Below are positions 44,622 through 52,864 of a DNA stretch of 60,257 bases, in pieces. This DNA comes from a bacterium. Lineage in GTDB: Bacteria; Hydrothermota; UBA3073; JACQXS01; JAGMCI01. Position numbers and translations under genes: made by a program. The DNA lies in NCBI GenBank assembly GCA_030018315.1, contig JASEGA010000010.1, forward strand, positions 1-60,257, given 5' to 3'. The notes under the pieces are model-generated. The model was not told where the DNA came from. It searched no databases and saw nothing but the letters and a program-made list of their open reading frames with translations. Numbering within the stretch: the first letter of the stretch is position 1; each line of letters begins with the position of its first letter.

Positions 44622-45017
44622 TTATTTTATAAGCTTACCACCAGCTTTTTCCCATGTTTCAATTCCACCATATAAATTTACCGCTTTCTTAAACCCCAAT
44701 TCCAATAGAGTTTGGGCCACTATTTCACCCGCATGACCATTCCTGGAGTAAACTACCACTTTACCACACTTGCACCCTAATTGTCTTGATTTGAGTTTTA
44801 TCTCAGCATGAGGGATGTTAATTGCTTTATTTATATGCCCATCAGCATATTCTTCAGGACTTCTAACATCTACTAAAACAAATTTCTCGTTATGTTCAAT
44901 TAGTTCCATAAGTTGTTGTGGAGTAATGTTCTGGTATCTCCTTTCATCCAGTTTCTGGGGTCTCATTATAACACAACCGGATGCAAGAATACATAAAAGG
45001 ATAAAAAATTTACGCAT
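44622..45017 (-). CDS. Rhodanese-like lipoprotein with Ser in the catalytic position
   Basis: 131 residues. A lipoprotein signal peptide ends at LASGC (Cys15), so it should be membrane-anchored and periplasmic. The rhodanese fold shows VLVDVRSPEEYADGHINKAI and NLYGGIETWEKAGGKL. The active-site loop reads VVVYSRNGHAG where active enzymes have a cysteine (YCRSGxR); Ser91 replaces it. A sulfurtransferase role is therefore unlikely unless the CKC pair at 82-84 substitutes. Confidence 0.85.
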   Translation of the reverse strand: MRKFFILLCILASGCVIMRPQKLDERRYQNITPQQLMELIEHNEKFVLVDVRSPEEYADGHINKAINIPHAEIKLKSRQLGCKCGKVVVYSRNGHAGEIVAQTLLELGFKKAVNLYGGIETWEKAGGKLIK

Positions 45018-45061
45018 CTTAATATAAATATATTCTAACTAATGATTTTGTCAATAAAAAC

Positions 45062-45090
45062 TTGACAGTTGTTAAGTCTCACTATATTAT
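45062..45090 (+). promoter_or_regulatory. Promoter of tRNA-Leu
   Basis: TTGACA at 45062-45067, 17-base spacer, TATTAT at 45085-45090, 18 bases before the tRNA. Confidence 0.75.
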
Positions 45091-45108
45091 ATAAATTATA
45101 TAAGTGCT

Positions 45109-45193
45109 GCCGGGGTGGCGGAATTGGTAGACGCACTAGCTTGAGGGGCTAGCTTCGGTAATCGGAGTAGGGGTTCAAATCCCCTCCCCGGCA
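45109..45193 (+). tRNA. tRNA-Leu (GAG)
   Basis: Acceptor GCCGGGG pairs with CCCCGGC, discriminator A. The anticodon loop TTGAGGG between CTAGC and GCTAG gives GAG. Long class II variable arm. About 215 bases of featureless DNA follow it. Confidence 0.96.
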
Positions 45194-45408
45194 TATAGAG
45201 AAAATATTTTTATTGGGATAGTGATATGAAACTATTTATAGGATTTATTCTAATGGTATTTACTAAAAATTAAGTTTGTCTTTAAAATAAGATTGACCAT
45301 TTTTTCTCTTTAATTACATACAGTTTGGCAGTCAGCACAATCTTCTGGGCTCTTTTCTTATTCGGTGTTATTCGTTCCATTCGTTTCAGAACAACTTAGC
45401 CGTTATTG

Positions 45409-47103
45409 TTATTTATGCAAAATATGTGACAAATTATGAGTTATAACCTTGATTTCTTCTCCGGATAATAATCCATCCTGCTTTCCAATCTTTAAAAGTA
45501 AAAGATTAGTATCTGCAAGTTGTATTTTACTTGCAGTAGTCTCATAAGAAGTTAAGATACTCAAAACTTGAGACAAAATCTTTTCTTTTGAAACCACACC
45601 AAGTAAAACACATCTTTCATTAAACCTGATAAACTCAAAATTAGGTATGCTACCCTGAGCCAATTTGGTACCCAATTTTATAAGCGCAGTAATTTCATCA
45701 GTTGGAGCACTACTTCTGTAAAAATCTTCAATCCCATAATAAATCTCTCTTAAAAATTCAGTATCTACTCCCTTAACTTTTTGCATGATTTCTCTAAATT
45801 TTCTGACATCAAGTTCACGCATCCCTTCATCAAAGTCTCTAAATTTACCTATTATATGCTCAAGGCTTTTCCTGATTGTGGTATATATAAACTCAGTAGC
45901 CGAAAAAATACCAGCATCTACCCTTAAATCAAAAATACAAACCTCTGAATTACCATACAGTTTAGGAGTCTCAAACGAAAGAATAGAAAATCCCTTTATT
46001 TTATCAACCCTTGTAACATATTTATCTACCCAGCCAGCACTCGGGCTTTTAACTACTATAAGTTTAAATTGAATAAATTGCTCGGAAACAAGCCCTGTTG
46101 AAATATAAACTTGAGGCATATTGGTTAAACTGTGCTCCTTAACTAACTTTGGGATGATAACTCTCGCATAATGTTCAAGACCACCAAAAGTTTCTATTAG
46201 TTGTAATCGCTCAAGTTTTCTTGTACCTAATTTTTTTATTAGTGAGCGTTCAATTGGTTTTAATTTATGAAATCCATCTATCTCTATCCTGTAAACACTT
46301 ATCCCATCATAAGTCACATATTCTTTATCATATTTAACATTATAATATGAGACTGCATTTTTTATAGCATCCAATGCAAGTGGCAGTGAAAAATCTCTAT
46401 CAAAGCATACAATAGATATTCCCGTACGCTCTTCATTCCTTACCTTTATATGCTCTACTTTTACTTGTGGCTCACCACCTGATTTCCTAACTTTATCAAC
46501 AAATTCATAATTTGTAAGAATAAGAGTAGCTAAATCATTTACCGTCCTTTGCTCTAAGTATTCCTCATCCCTTGTATCAAAGAACTTTGTGACCGCTGCC
46601 GTTACTTTGCTATCAAGTTTACCAAGTCGCTCAATTATCTTCAATACTTCTTCAAATATCTCTATTTTCCTAGCTCCATGGGCAAGTAAAACGCCTTTAC
46701 GCCACCCTTTGAGGCAAATTTTGTATAGCTTATCCTTCATTTTAGTTGTATTACTTTCATTTAAGAAAGAATCTATATACCATTTATCATTCACCTGGAT
46801 ACCAAGAGAGATAATAGCTATTTTTTCGCCTTCATAAGTAATAGTTATACCAGATAAAACTTCTATGTTACAGCCGAGTTCTACCATAACACCCATAATA
46901 CCGCCAAGTAAGCCAGGCCAATCCTTTGCAAGAATACCAAAAAGATATACAGACGGATACTCTTTGATACTTGGCGTAGGAAAAATAACTACTGTCTCCT
47001 TAGTCCTTTCCCACTCCTGTAACAAAGCAATACGGAGAGAAATTAGCACCTCATCTGAAATTGACTTAGTTATCTCCTTGATTTTATCTTCAATCTCACT
47101 CAT
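45409..47103 (-). CDS. ACT-domain protein of unknown function
   Basis: About 564 residues from ATG 47103; an upstream ATG at 47118 adds five. A near-N-terminal ACT-like domain (VYLFGILAKDWPGLLGGIMG, LGCNIEVLSGITI) suggests amino-acid sensing. The rest is alpha/beta with no motif I can name. The segment EIYYGIEDFYRSSAPTDEI weakly recalls the regulatory part of the large NAD-dependent glutamate dehydrogenases, but there is no catalytic dehydrogenase domain. The start overlaps the DUF4159 stop by 8 bp, so the pair is coupled. Confidence 0.6.
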   Translation of the reverse strand: MSEIEDKIKEITKSISDEVLISLRIALLQEWERTKETVVIFPTPSIKEYPSVYLFGILAKDWPGLLGGIMGVMVELGCNIEVLSGITITYEGEKIAIISLGIQVNDKWYIDSFLNESNTTKMKDKLYKICLKGWRKGVLLAHGARKIEIFEEVLKIIERLGKLDSKVTAAVTKFFDTRDEEYLEQRTVNDLATLILTNYEFVDKVRKSGGEPQVKVEHIKVRNEERTGISIVCFDRDFSLPLALDAIKNAVSYYNVKYDKEYVTYDGISVYRIEIDGFHKLKPIERSLIKKLGTRKLERLQLIETFGGLEHYARVIIPKLVKEHSLTNMPQVYISTGLVSEQFIQFKLIVVKSPSAGWVDKYVTRVDKIKGFSILSFETPKLYGNSEVCIFDLRVDAGIFSATEFIYTTIRKSLEHIIGKFRDFDEGMRELDVRKFREIMQKVKGVDTEFLREIYYGIEDFYRSSAPTDEITALIKLGTKLAQGSIPNFEFIRFNERCVLLGVVSKEKILSQVLSILTSYETTASKIQLADTNLLLLKIGKQDGLLSGEEIKVITHNLSHILHK

Positions 47104-47725
47104 TATGTAAGATGGCATACATTAATATATTGACACCCATTTTAAATGCCTCTTCCCTTTTCTCAGCCGGGTCATTATGTACCCATGGGTCTGCCCACCC
47201 ATCTGATATATTTGTCTCATATGTATAAAAAACGACAAGCCGTCCTTGGTAAAAGATACCGTAGCCTTTTGGAGGCTTATCATCATGCTTATGAATTTTA
47301 GGAAGATAATCAAAGTCATAAAATGAATGATATATAGGATGCTTAAATGGAAGCTCCTCAAGTTTAATGCCGGGAAAGACTTTACCAATCTCACGTCTAA
47401 AATACTCATCCATGCCATAATCATCGTCCGCATATAGGAAACCGCCTTTTGTAAGATACTCTCTTAACTGTTTTACTTCACTATCTGAAAGTTTTATATT
47501 TCCATGTCCTGTTATAAAAATAAATGGATAATTGAAGAGCTCTACATCACTCAATGAGACTATATGTTGCTCCGGGTCTACTCTAATAGTTGTCCGCTTA
47601 TTAATTTCGTGTGCCAGATTTGGCAACATTGATGGGTCATTATACCAATCACCACCTCCACTATATTTAACCCTTGCAAGTGTAATATTATAACTAATGA
47701 AACAAAAAACAACTATCAAATACAC
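47096..47725 (-). CDS. DUF4159 protein
   Basis: 209 residues from a GTG start. A short hydrophobic N-terminus (YLIVVFCFISYNITLA) is a likely signal peptide. DUF4159 landmarks are VKYSGGGDWYNDP, FIFITGHGNIKLSDSEVKQL, GGFLYADDDYGMDEYF and NILMYAILHN. The domain has a class I glutamine amidotransferase-like look and usually occurs in exported proteins of Gram-negative candidate phyla. Function unknown. Confidence 0.8.
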   Translation of the reverse strand: MYLIVVFCFISYNITLARVKYSGGGDWYNDPSMLPNLAHEINKRTTIRVDPEQHIVSLSDVELFNYPFIFITGHGNIKLSDSEVKQLREYLTKGGFLYADDDYGMDEYFRREIGKVFPGIKLEELPFKHPIYHSFYDFDYLPKIHKHDDKPPKGYGIFYQGRLVVFYTYETNISDGWADPWVHNDPAEKREEAFKMGVNILMYAILHNE

Positions 47726-47885
47726 TTTAACAAGTTAGTCTCTAAAACCTATTATCACGAAGACCACAAAATTTATAAAACACGAAAATAATATTTAAAT
47801 TCCAAACTCCAATTCTTCAAAGACTATTTAGATTTCTCTATTACAAAATAACTTAATAGCTACAAGTTGTCAAGAAAAATAGTCA

Positions 47886-48971
47886 TTAAACTCTATTGCC
47901 TAAATCACACACTGGAATTGGCTCACCACAATACTTACATCTCCCATTTTCTACATAGTTAAACTCAATTACATAATTATGCCTCTTTATAAGCATTTTC
48001 TTACAATTTGGGCAGTAAGTATTCTCATAAGGATGGCCTGTAACATTGCCAATGTAGACAAATTTTAATCCTTTACTTACACCTATTTCTCTTGCATTCT
48101 CAAGTGTCTTTATTGGAGTATAAGAAATATGTTGTAGTTCACAATGCGGAATAAATCTCGTAATATGCCATGGAGTATCGGGACCAAGAGTTTGCTTAAT
48201 CCAATCTGCTATTCTATGGAAAGTTTCAATATCATCATTATAACCTGGAATCACATTTGTCACTACTTCAACCCACATATTCCATTTATGCTTTGCTAAC
48301 TCAGTTACCTCTAATATGCCATTGAATTCGCTAATATTGGCTAATTTTTTATAAAACTTATTTGAAAATCCCTTTATATCTACTCTAAATACATCAAGCC
48401 ATGGCCCTATAACATCAAGAGCTTCAGGTGTGATAAATCCATTAGTCACATAATTAGTATAAAAACCGCTTGCTTTGGCAAGTTTAGCAAAATCAAGAGT
48501 GTACTCAAACCAAACGGTAGGCTCATTATAAGTCCAAGATATGCCAAGACAATTGTATTTATCAGCTATTTTTAACCCATCCTCAGGAGAAATATAATTC
48601 GTATTTTGATTGCTTCGTCGTTTCGCTCCTCGCAATGACAAAAGACTCTTATCTTGTCTGTCGGCGGACAGGAACTTATAATGTGCAATATCCCAATTTT
48701 GACAACCCGGACACCTAAAATTGCATCCAATTGAACCCAATGAAAGCCATTTACTTCCAGGATAGAAATGAAAAATAGGCTTTAGCTCAGCTGGTGAAAT
48801 CATCCAAGTAGATACTTCACCATAAATTAAAGTGTAAAGCTTACCCACCTCATTTAGCCGTGTAGTGCAATAGCCAAGTTTATCCTGAGCAATAATACAC
48901 CTCCGCTGGCAAATGTTGCACCTCACTCTATTATTCTTTAATCTATCGTATAAAAGCGATTCCTTTTTCAT
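47886..48971 (-). CDS. amrS: AmrS-like radical SAM protein with a repeat-encoded insertion
   Basis: 361 residues. The radical SAM cluster is C83-C87-C90 in IGCNFRCPGCQNW. The N-terminus has CNICQRRC and the C-terminus a zinc-ribbon (CPNCKKML and CKYCGEPI), the layout of AmmeMemoRadiSam system AmrS. Residues ~101-124 (SADRQDKSL and SLRGAKRRSNQ) interrupt the alignment just after the cluster and are encoded by two short repeats. No AmrA or AmrB partner is in the window. The promoter predicts a nearly leaderless transcript. Confidence 0.85.
   Translation of the reverse strand: MKKESLLYDRLKNNRVRCNICQRRCIIAQDKLGYCTTRLNEVGKLYTLIYGEVSTWMISPAELKPIFHFYPGSKWLSLGSIGCNFRCPGCQNWDIAHYKFLSADRQDKSLLSLRGAKRRSNQNTNYISPEDGLKIADKYNCLGISWTYNEPTVWFEYTLDFAKLAKASGFYTNYVTNGFITPEALDVIGPWLDVFRVDIKGFSNKFYKKLANISEFNGILEVTELAKHKWNMWVEVVTNVIPGYNDDIETFHRIADWIKQTLGPDTPWHITRFIPHCELQHISYTPIKTLENAREIGVSKGLKFVYIGNVTGHPYENTYCPNCKKMLIKRHNYVIEFNYVENGRCKYCGEPIPVCDLGNRV
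48608..48640. repeat. Family A palindromic repeat inside amrS
   Basis: The plus strand reads GATTGCTTCGTCG then TTTCGCTCCTCGCAATGACA. The coding strand gives SLRGAKRRSNQ. A second short palindrome (CTGTCGGCGGACAG near 48657-48672) lies 15 bases away and adds SADRQ. Both are in frame. Confidence 0.8.
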
Positions 48972-48979
48972 CTCTACTT

Positions 48980-49007
48980 AATTTATCAAAATAATTTCTA
49001 ATGTCAA
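48980..49007 (-). promoter_or_regulatory. Putative promoter of amrS
   Basis: On the minus strand TTGACA (49007-49002), 16-base spacer, TAAATT (48985-48980), 8 bases before the ATG at 48971. Confidence 0.5.
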
Positions 49008-49013
49008 TATGTA

Positions 49014-49042
49014 TTGACAAAATTAAGATAGAATTGTAAAAT
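49014..49042 (+). promoter_or_regulatory. Promoter of the DUF2279/radical SAM unit
   Basis: TTGACA at 49014-49019, 17-base spacer, TAAAAT at 49037-49042, 7 bases before the ATG at 49050. A leaderless mRNA is predicted. Its -35 box lies back to back with that of amrS. Confidence 0.7.
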
Positions 49043-49049
49043 TATAAAT

Positions 49050-49460
49050 ATGACTTTCTTATTCCTTATTACTATGCTCGGGGTAGCACCTCACTATGAG
49101 ATTGCTTCCCCTGAATTAAGTTCAGGGTCACTCGAAATGAGATTCATTGAACCTGATTCGTTGACACATACACAATTTAAAGAGGCGTCACCTCAAGATA
49201 ATTGGATTGCTTTAGATAAGTTACATCACTTTTCTTACTCATTTGGGATTACAGGACTCTCTTACCATGTTTATCACTGTCAGCTTAATAACCCAAATCC
49301 GGGGGCAAGAGTCTTTTCTATATCAATTGCATCTATTGCAGGAATTGGGAAGGAACTTCTTGATAAATATTATGGAAAGAGTACAATAAGTTATAAAGAC
49401 ATCACAGCAGATGCACTTGGCATAGTCACTGCTACTATCATCTTTACACTGTACCCTTAA
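49050..49460 (+). CDS. DUF2279/YfiM-like exported protein
   Basis: 136 residues with an N-terminal hydrophobic segment (MTFLFLITMLGV). The conserved core is DKLHHFSYSFGITGLSYHVY, GKELLDKYYGKSTISYKDIT and ADALGIVTATIIF, as in DUF2279/YfiM-type small envelope proteins. Residues 17-31 (EIASPELSSGSLEM) come from a family A-like palindrome. Its TAA shares one base with the ATG of the next gene (TAATG). Confidence 0.75.
   Translation: MTFLFLITMLGVAPHYEIASPELSSGSLEMRFIEPDSLTHTQFKEASPQDNWIALDKLHHFSYSFGITGLSYHVYHCQLNNPNPGARVFSISIASIAGIGKELLDKYYGKSTISYKDITADALGIVTATIIFTLYP
49098..49140. repeat. Family A-like composite palindrome inside the DUF2279 gene
   Basis: Outer arms GAGATTGCTTC and CTCGAAATGA flank an inner hairpin CCCTGAA-TTAAG-TTCAGGG. 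In frame, in a poorly conserved region after the signal sequence. Confidence 0.55.
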
Positions 49461-51814
49461 TGGAATATATACTACCTCACATTAGAAAACCACTTAGATA
49501 CATAGGAAATGAAGTTGGCAGTATTCATAAGGATTGGAATAAAGCCAGTATCAAGTTTGCTATCTGTTACCCCGATTTGTACGAACTCGGAATGAGTTGT
49601 CTCGGTGTAAGGGTCATTTATTTTTTGCTTAACTCATTTTCTGATATCATTTGTGAAAGAGTATTTGCACCATGGACTGACCTTGAACAATGGCTGAGAA
49701 ATACACATACTCCACTCGTATCACTTGAATCAATGACTCCACTTAATAAATTTGATTGTATAGGTTTCTCTTTGCAACATGAATTAACATACACCAATGT
49801 TCTTAATATGCTTGACCTCAGTAAAATCCCTATCCACTCAGAAGAGAGAGTGGAATCTGACCCACTCATTATTGCTGGAGGACCCGGAACACTAAATCCA
49901 TTCCCTATGATAAGATTCTTTGATTGTTTCTTTATAGGAGAAGCTGAGCCAACAATTCCAAAATTTATTGAATGTATGAAAGAATGGAAAAACAAGAAAC
50001 TTAAAAAAGAAGAGCTACTTTTAGAACTATCTAAAACACCTGGAATTTTTATTCCCAAAATTAGTAAAAATGTTAAAAGACAATGGACTCAAGAACTACA
50101 AAATGAAAAATTCCATAAAGCTCCAATTGTACCATTTATTGAGATTGAGCGTGATTCACTTGTAGTTGAAATTTCAAGGGGTTGCACAAGAGGGTGCAGA
50201 TTCTGTCAAGCAGGAATGGTTACAAGACCTTATAGGGAAAGAAATGTAGAATCAATTTTAGAGCTTGTCAAAAGTGGAACCAAAAACACAGGCTACAGGG
50301 ATGTATCCTTACTCTCTTTATCTGCATCAGACCACTCACAACTGATTGAAATCATTAAAAGAATCAAGGCATTAGGAATTGAGCCATCGTTGCCATCGCT
50401 TCGCGGTGACTCACTAACTGATAAGCTTGCAAACCTCGTAGGTAAAGGTGGGATAACTTTTGCACCTGAAACTGGAACTGATAAGCTAAGAAAAATTATT
50501 AATAAAGATACAAGTGAATCACAAATACTAAATTCTTGTGAACTTGCAAGCAGTCACGGGTTTACTCATACTAAGTTATACTATATGATTGGTCTGCCAG
50601 GAGAAAATGATGAAGACATTAATGGTATAGTGAAACTTACAAAGCAAATTGCTAAAATTATGCGTGGTAAACAAGTTAATGTAGCTATTGCTCCATTCGT
50701 CCCTCGACCTCATACCCCATTCCAGTGGGAACCTCAAGAATCGGTAGATAAATTGAGAGATAAAGTAATATATATCAAAGACTCTCTACATAAAGGAAAT
50801 ATAAAGGTAAAATACAGAGACCTGTATATGAGCTTTATTGAGGGAATATGTGCAAGAGGAGATGAGCAAGTATCAGAACTAATTGAAGAGGCGTGGAGAC
50901 GGGGGGCAAAATTTGACGGATGGGGTGACAAATTCAATTTCAGTTACTGGGAAGATTCATTTGAAAAACTTGGAATAAACCCATATACTTATATAGGTGG
51001 ATATTCAGAAGATGCACATTTACCTTGGGAGATAATAGATGTAGGAGTTAAGAAAGGATACTTGCTTGAAGAACGTAAAAAGACAGCCCCTACTATAGAT
51101 TGTAGGATTGCAGGCTGTACCAAATGTGGTGTATGTAATAGTCCAAATCCTATACCTATGGAAAGAGAAGCTGTTGAAAAAAGTGTTATTAGTTATGGAA
51201 GAGCTAAGAAGCAGGCAATTGAACCTGAAGTTAAGTTAAGATTTAGGCTAAAATTTGAAAAATCTGATGAAATGAGATTCCTTGGCCACCTTGACCTTGT
51301 AAGAGCAATTGAACGTGCAATAATAAGAGCTGAAATTCCAATTGCATATTCTAAAGGGTTTAAGCCAAGACCAGTAATTTCGTTCTCACCACCGTTACCT
51401 TTTGGAGTGACCTCAAAAGAAGAGTATCTTGACATCTCACTTAAATCTACACCTCATGGTGATATTAAATGTTTACTAAATTGTACACTACCAAAAGGTA
51501 TACAGATTATAGATGTAACCCAACTATGGGAAGCGGCAAAGTCTTCATTTGAAGAATTCAAGAAGTGTATATATAGAATACAAAATGTAAATATACCAGA
51601 ACAAAAGATACACGAATTTATGGCAAAAGATGAAATCATCGGGCATGAAATAAACTTAAGACTATTTGTAATTGATATTAAAAAGGAAAACAATTCAATT
51701 ACACTTTTGATGCAAATAGGGAAAGCAAAACCTTGGTGGATTCTTGAGTCTTTACTTGAAATTTCTGAAGAACAGGCTATTGATTTTAAAATTGAAAGAA
51801 TTAGATTATTATAG
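49460..51814 (+). CDS. Fused B12-binding-type radical SAM protein (TIGR03960) with C-terminal DUF2344
   Basis: 784 residues. The N-terminal region carries SWEDG/B12-like segments (IAGGPGTLNPFPM). The radical SAM cluster is C242-C246-C249 in RGCTRGCRFCQAG. The C-terminal ~200 residues match DUF2344/TIGR03936 (FLGHLDLVRAIERAIIRAEI, KGFKPRPVISFSPPLPFG, EEYLDISL). In many bacteria this pair stands next to RNase G/E and ribosomal protein genes, but not here. Reaction unknown; RNA modification has been suggested for relatives. Confidence 0.9.
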   Translation: MEYILPHIRKPLRYIGNEVGSIHKDWNKASIKFAICYPDLYELGMSCLGVRVIYFLLNSFSDIICERVFAPWTDLEQWLRNTHTPLVSLESMTPLNKFDCIGFSLQHELTYTNVLNMLDLSKIPIHSEERVESDPLIIAGGPGTLNPFPMIRFFDCFFIGEAEPTIPKFIECMKEWKNKKLKKEELLLELSKTPGIFIPKISKNVKRQWTQELQNEKFHKAPIVPFIEIERDSLVVEISRGCTRGCRFCQAGMVTRPYRERNVESILELVKSGTKNTGYRDVSLLSLSASDHSQLIEIIKRIKALGIEPSLPSLRGDSLTDKLANLVGKGGITFAPETGTDKLRKIINKDTSESQILNSCELASSHGFTHTKLYYMIGLPGENDEDINGIVKLTKQIAKIMRGKQVNVAIAPFVPRPHTPFQWEPQESVDKLRDKVIYIKDSLHKGNIKVKYRDLYMSFIEGICARGDEQVSELIEEAWRRGAKFDGWGDKFNFSYWEDSFEKLGINPYTYIGGYSEDAHLPWEIIDVGVKKGYLLEERKKTAPTIDCRIAGCTKCGVCNSPNPIPMEREAVEKSVISYGRAKKQAIEPEVKLRFRLKFEKSDEMRFLGHLDLVRAIERAIIRAEIPIAYSKGFKPRPVISFSPPLPFGVTSKEEYLDISLKSTPHGDIKCLLNCTLPKGIQIIDVTQLWEAAKSSFEEFKKCIYRIQNVNIPEQKIHEFMAKDEIIGHEINLRLFVIDIKKENNSITLLMQIGKAKPWWILESLLEISEEQAIDFKIERIRLL

Positions 51815-51830
51815 AAAGGGGTAATTTTGC

Positions 51831-51859
51831 TTGACAAATAGAGTGCCTTAATATACTAT
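51831..51859 (+). promoter_or_regulatory. Promoter of the Mrp antiporter operon
   Basis: TTGACA at 51831-51836, 17-base spacer, TACTAT at 51854-51859. The ~58-base leader contains a family A variant repeat and a weak AAGG ribosome-binding site. Confidence 0.65.
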
Positions 51860-51885
51860 AACAGGATATAGGCGATATTATTGAA

Positions 51886-51910
51886 ATTCTTCGCTACGTT
51901 CAGAATGACA
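51886..51910. repeat. Family A variant repeat in the Mrp leader
   Basis: ATTCTTCGCTACG then TTCAGAATGACA, the CATTCTGAG variant in reverse orientation relative to rdgB. It lies between promoter and first gene, so it is transcribed and could fold. Confidence 0.7.
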
Positions 51911-51923
51911 GGGAAGGTAAAGA

Positions 51924-52442
51924 ATGGTTGAATTTTATTGCTTACTTGTTTTTATGGTTGCAGCTGCGATAGTTGCGTGTGAGACAAGAGATTTACTTGG
52001 TGCAATAATATCATTTGGGGCAGTCGGGTTTGTGCAGGCAATTTTATTTCTTATGCTACAGGCACCTGACCTCGCTATTACACAAGTGGTGGTTGAAGTT
52101 TTGACTTTGGTCATATTTATAGCAGCTATATCAAGGGCAACAAGAGTTGATACTACAGCGCATCCACTTGCAACATCTATAATTGGGATATGTATCCTTA
52201 TATTTATAGTCATCGTTACTATCCAGGTATTGAGATTTTTGCCAAAATTTGGTGAACCTCTCTTAAGAGTTTCTAATTTTTATTTTGAGAACGGCCTTAA
52301 AGGGACAGGGGCAGCTAATCTTGTTGCTGCTATAATTCTTGACTTCAGAGGCTATGATACACTTGGGGAGGCAACAGTTTTATTTACTGCTTGCTTGGGA
52401 GTTATAGTAATTTTAAGAGAGATAGGTAAAAAAAAGAAGTAA
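51924..52442 (+). CDS. Mrp/MBH-type subunit: DUF4040 (MbhD-like) plus MbhE-like domain
   Basis: 172 residues, about five membrane helices. ACETRDLLGAIISFGAVGFV and LMLQAPDLAITQVVVEVLT belong to DUF4040, and LDFRGYDTLGEATVLFTACL belongs to the MbhE/MrpA C-terminal module. These regions normally form the tail of MnhA. Here they stand alone as the first subunit of the operon, and no NuoL-like MnhA body precedes them. Confidence 0.85.
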   Translation: MVEFYCLLVFMVAAAIVACETRDLLGAIISFGAVGFVQAILFLMLQAPDLAITQVVVEVLTLVIFIAAISRATRVDTTAHPLATSIIGICILIFIVIVTIQVLRFLPKFGEPLLRVSNFYFENGLKGTGAANLVAAIILDFRGYDTLGEATVLFTACLGVIVILREIGKKKK

Positions 52443-52444
52443 TT

Positions 52445-52864
52445 ATGAGTGGGATGACTATAATAATTAAGACTGTAACAAGAATTATTGTTGGTTTCCT
52501 AATGGCTTATGGGATATATATTGTATTACATGGACACTTGACCCCTGGTGGTGGGTTTGCTGGCGGGGTTATAGTTGCTGGCAGTTTTGTTTTGTTTTTA
52601 CTATCTTACGGTGAGCGGGAAGGCTACAATAAAATGAGAAAGACGATTGTCTCATTCTTTGAGGGATTTGGTGGAGTTGTGTTCTTGACTGTTGCGGTGC
52701 TTGGAATTATAGGTGGTGTGTTTTTCAATAACTTTATAGAAAAAGGTGAGCCAATTAAATTGTTTAGTGCAGGAATAATACCTGTATGCAATATAGCTAT
52801 TGGGATAAAAGTAGCATGTGCCCTTTTTGCAATATTTGTGACATTTTTGCTACTTGAGGAATAA
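52445..52864 (+). CDS. mnhB: Na+/H+ antiporter subunit MnhB
   Basis: 139 residues, four membrane helices. IVLHGHLTPGGGFAGGVIVA is the conserved MnhB loop. Starts 2 bases after the previous gene and shares one base with the next (TAATG). Confidence 0.92.
   Translation: MSGMTIIIKTVTRIIVGFLMAYGIYIVLHGHLTPGGGFAGGVIVAGSFVLFLLSYGEREGYNKMRKTIVSFFEGFGGVVFLTVAVLGIIGGVFFNNFIEKGEPIKLFSAGIIPVCNIAIGIKVACALFAIFVTFLLLEE

Noticed and set aside
45220-45275. Short reading frame MKLFIGFILMVFTKN
   Set aside because: Only 15 codons and no further support; may be a truncated signal-peptide start but cannot be shown.
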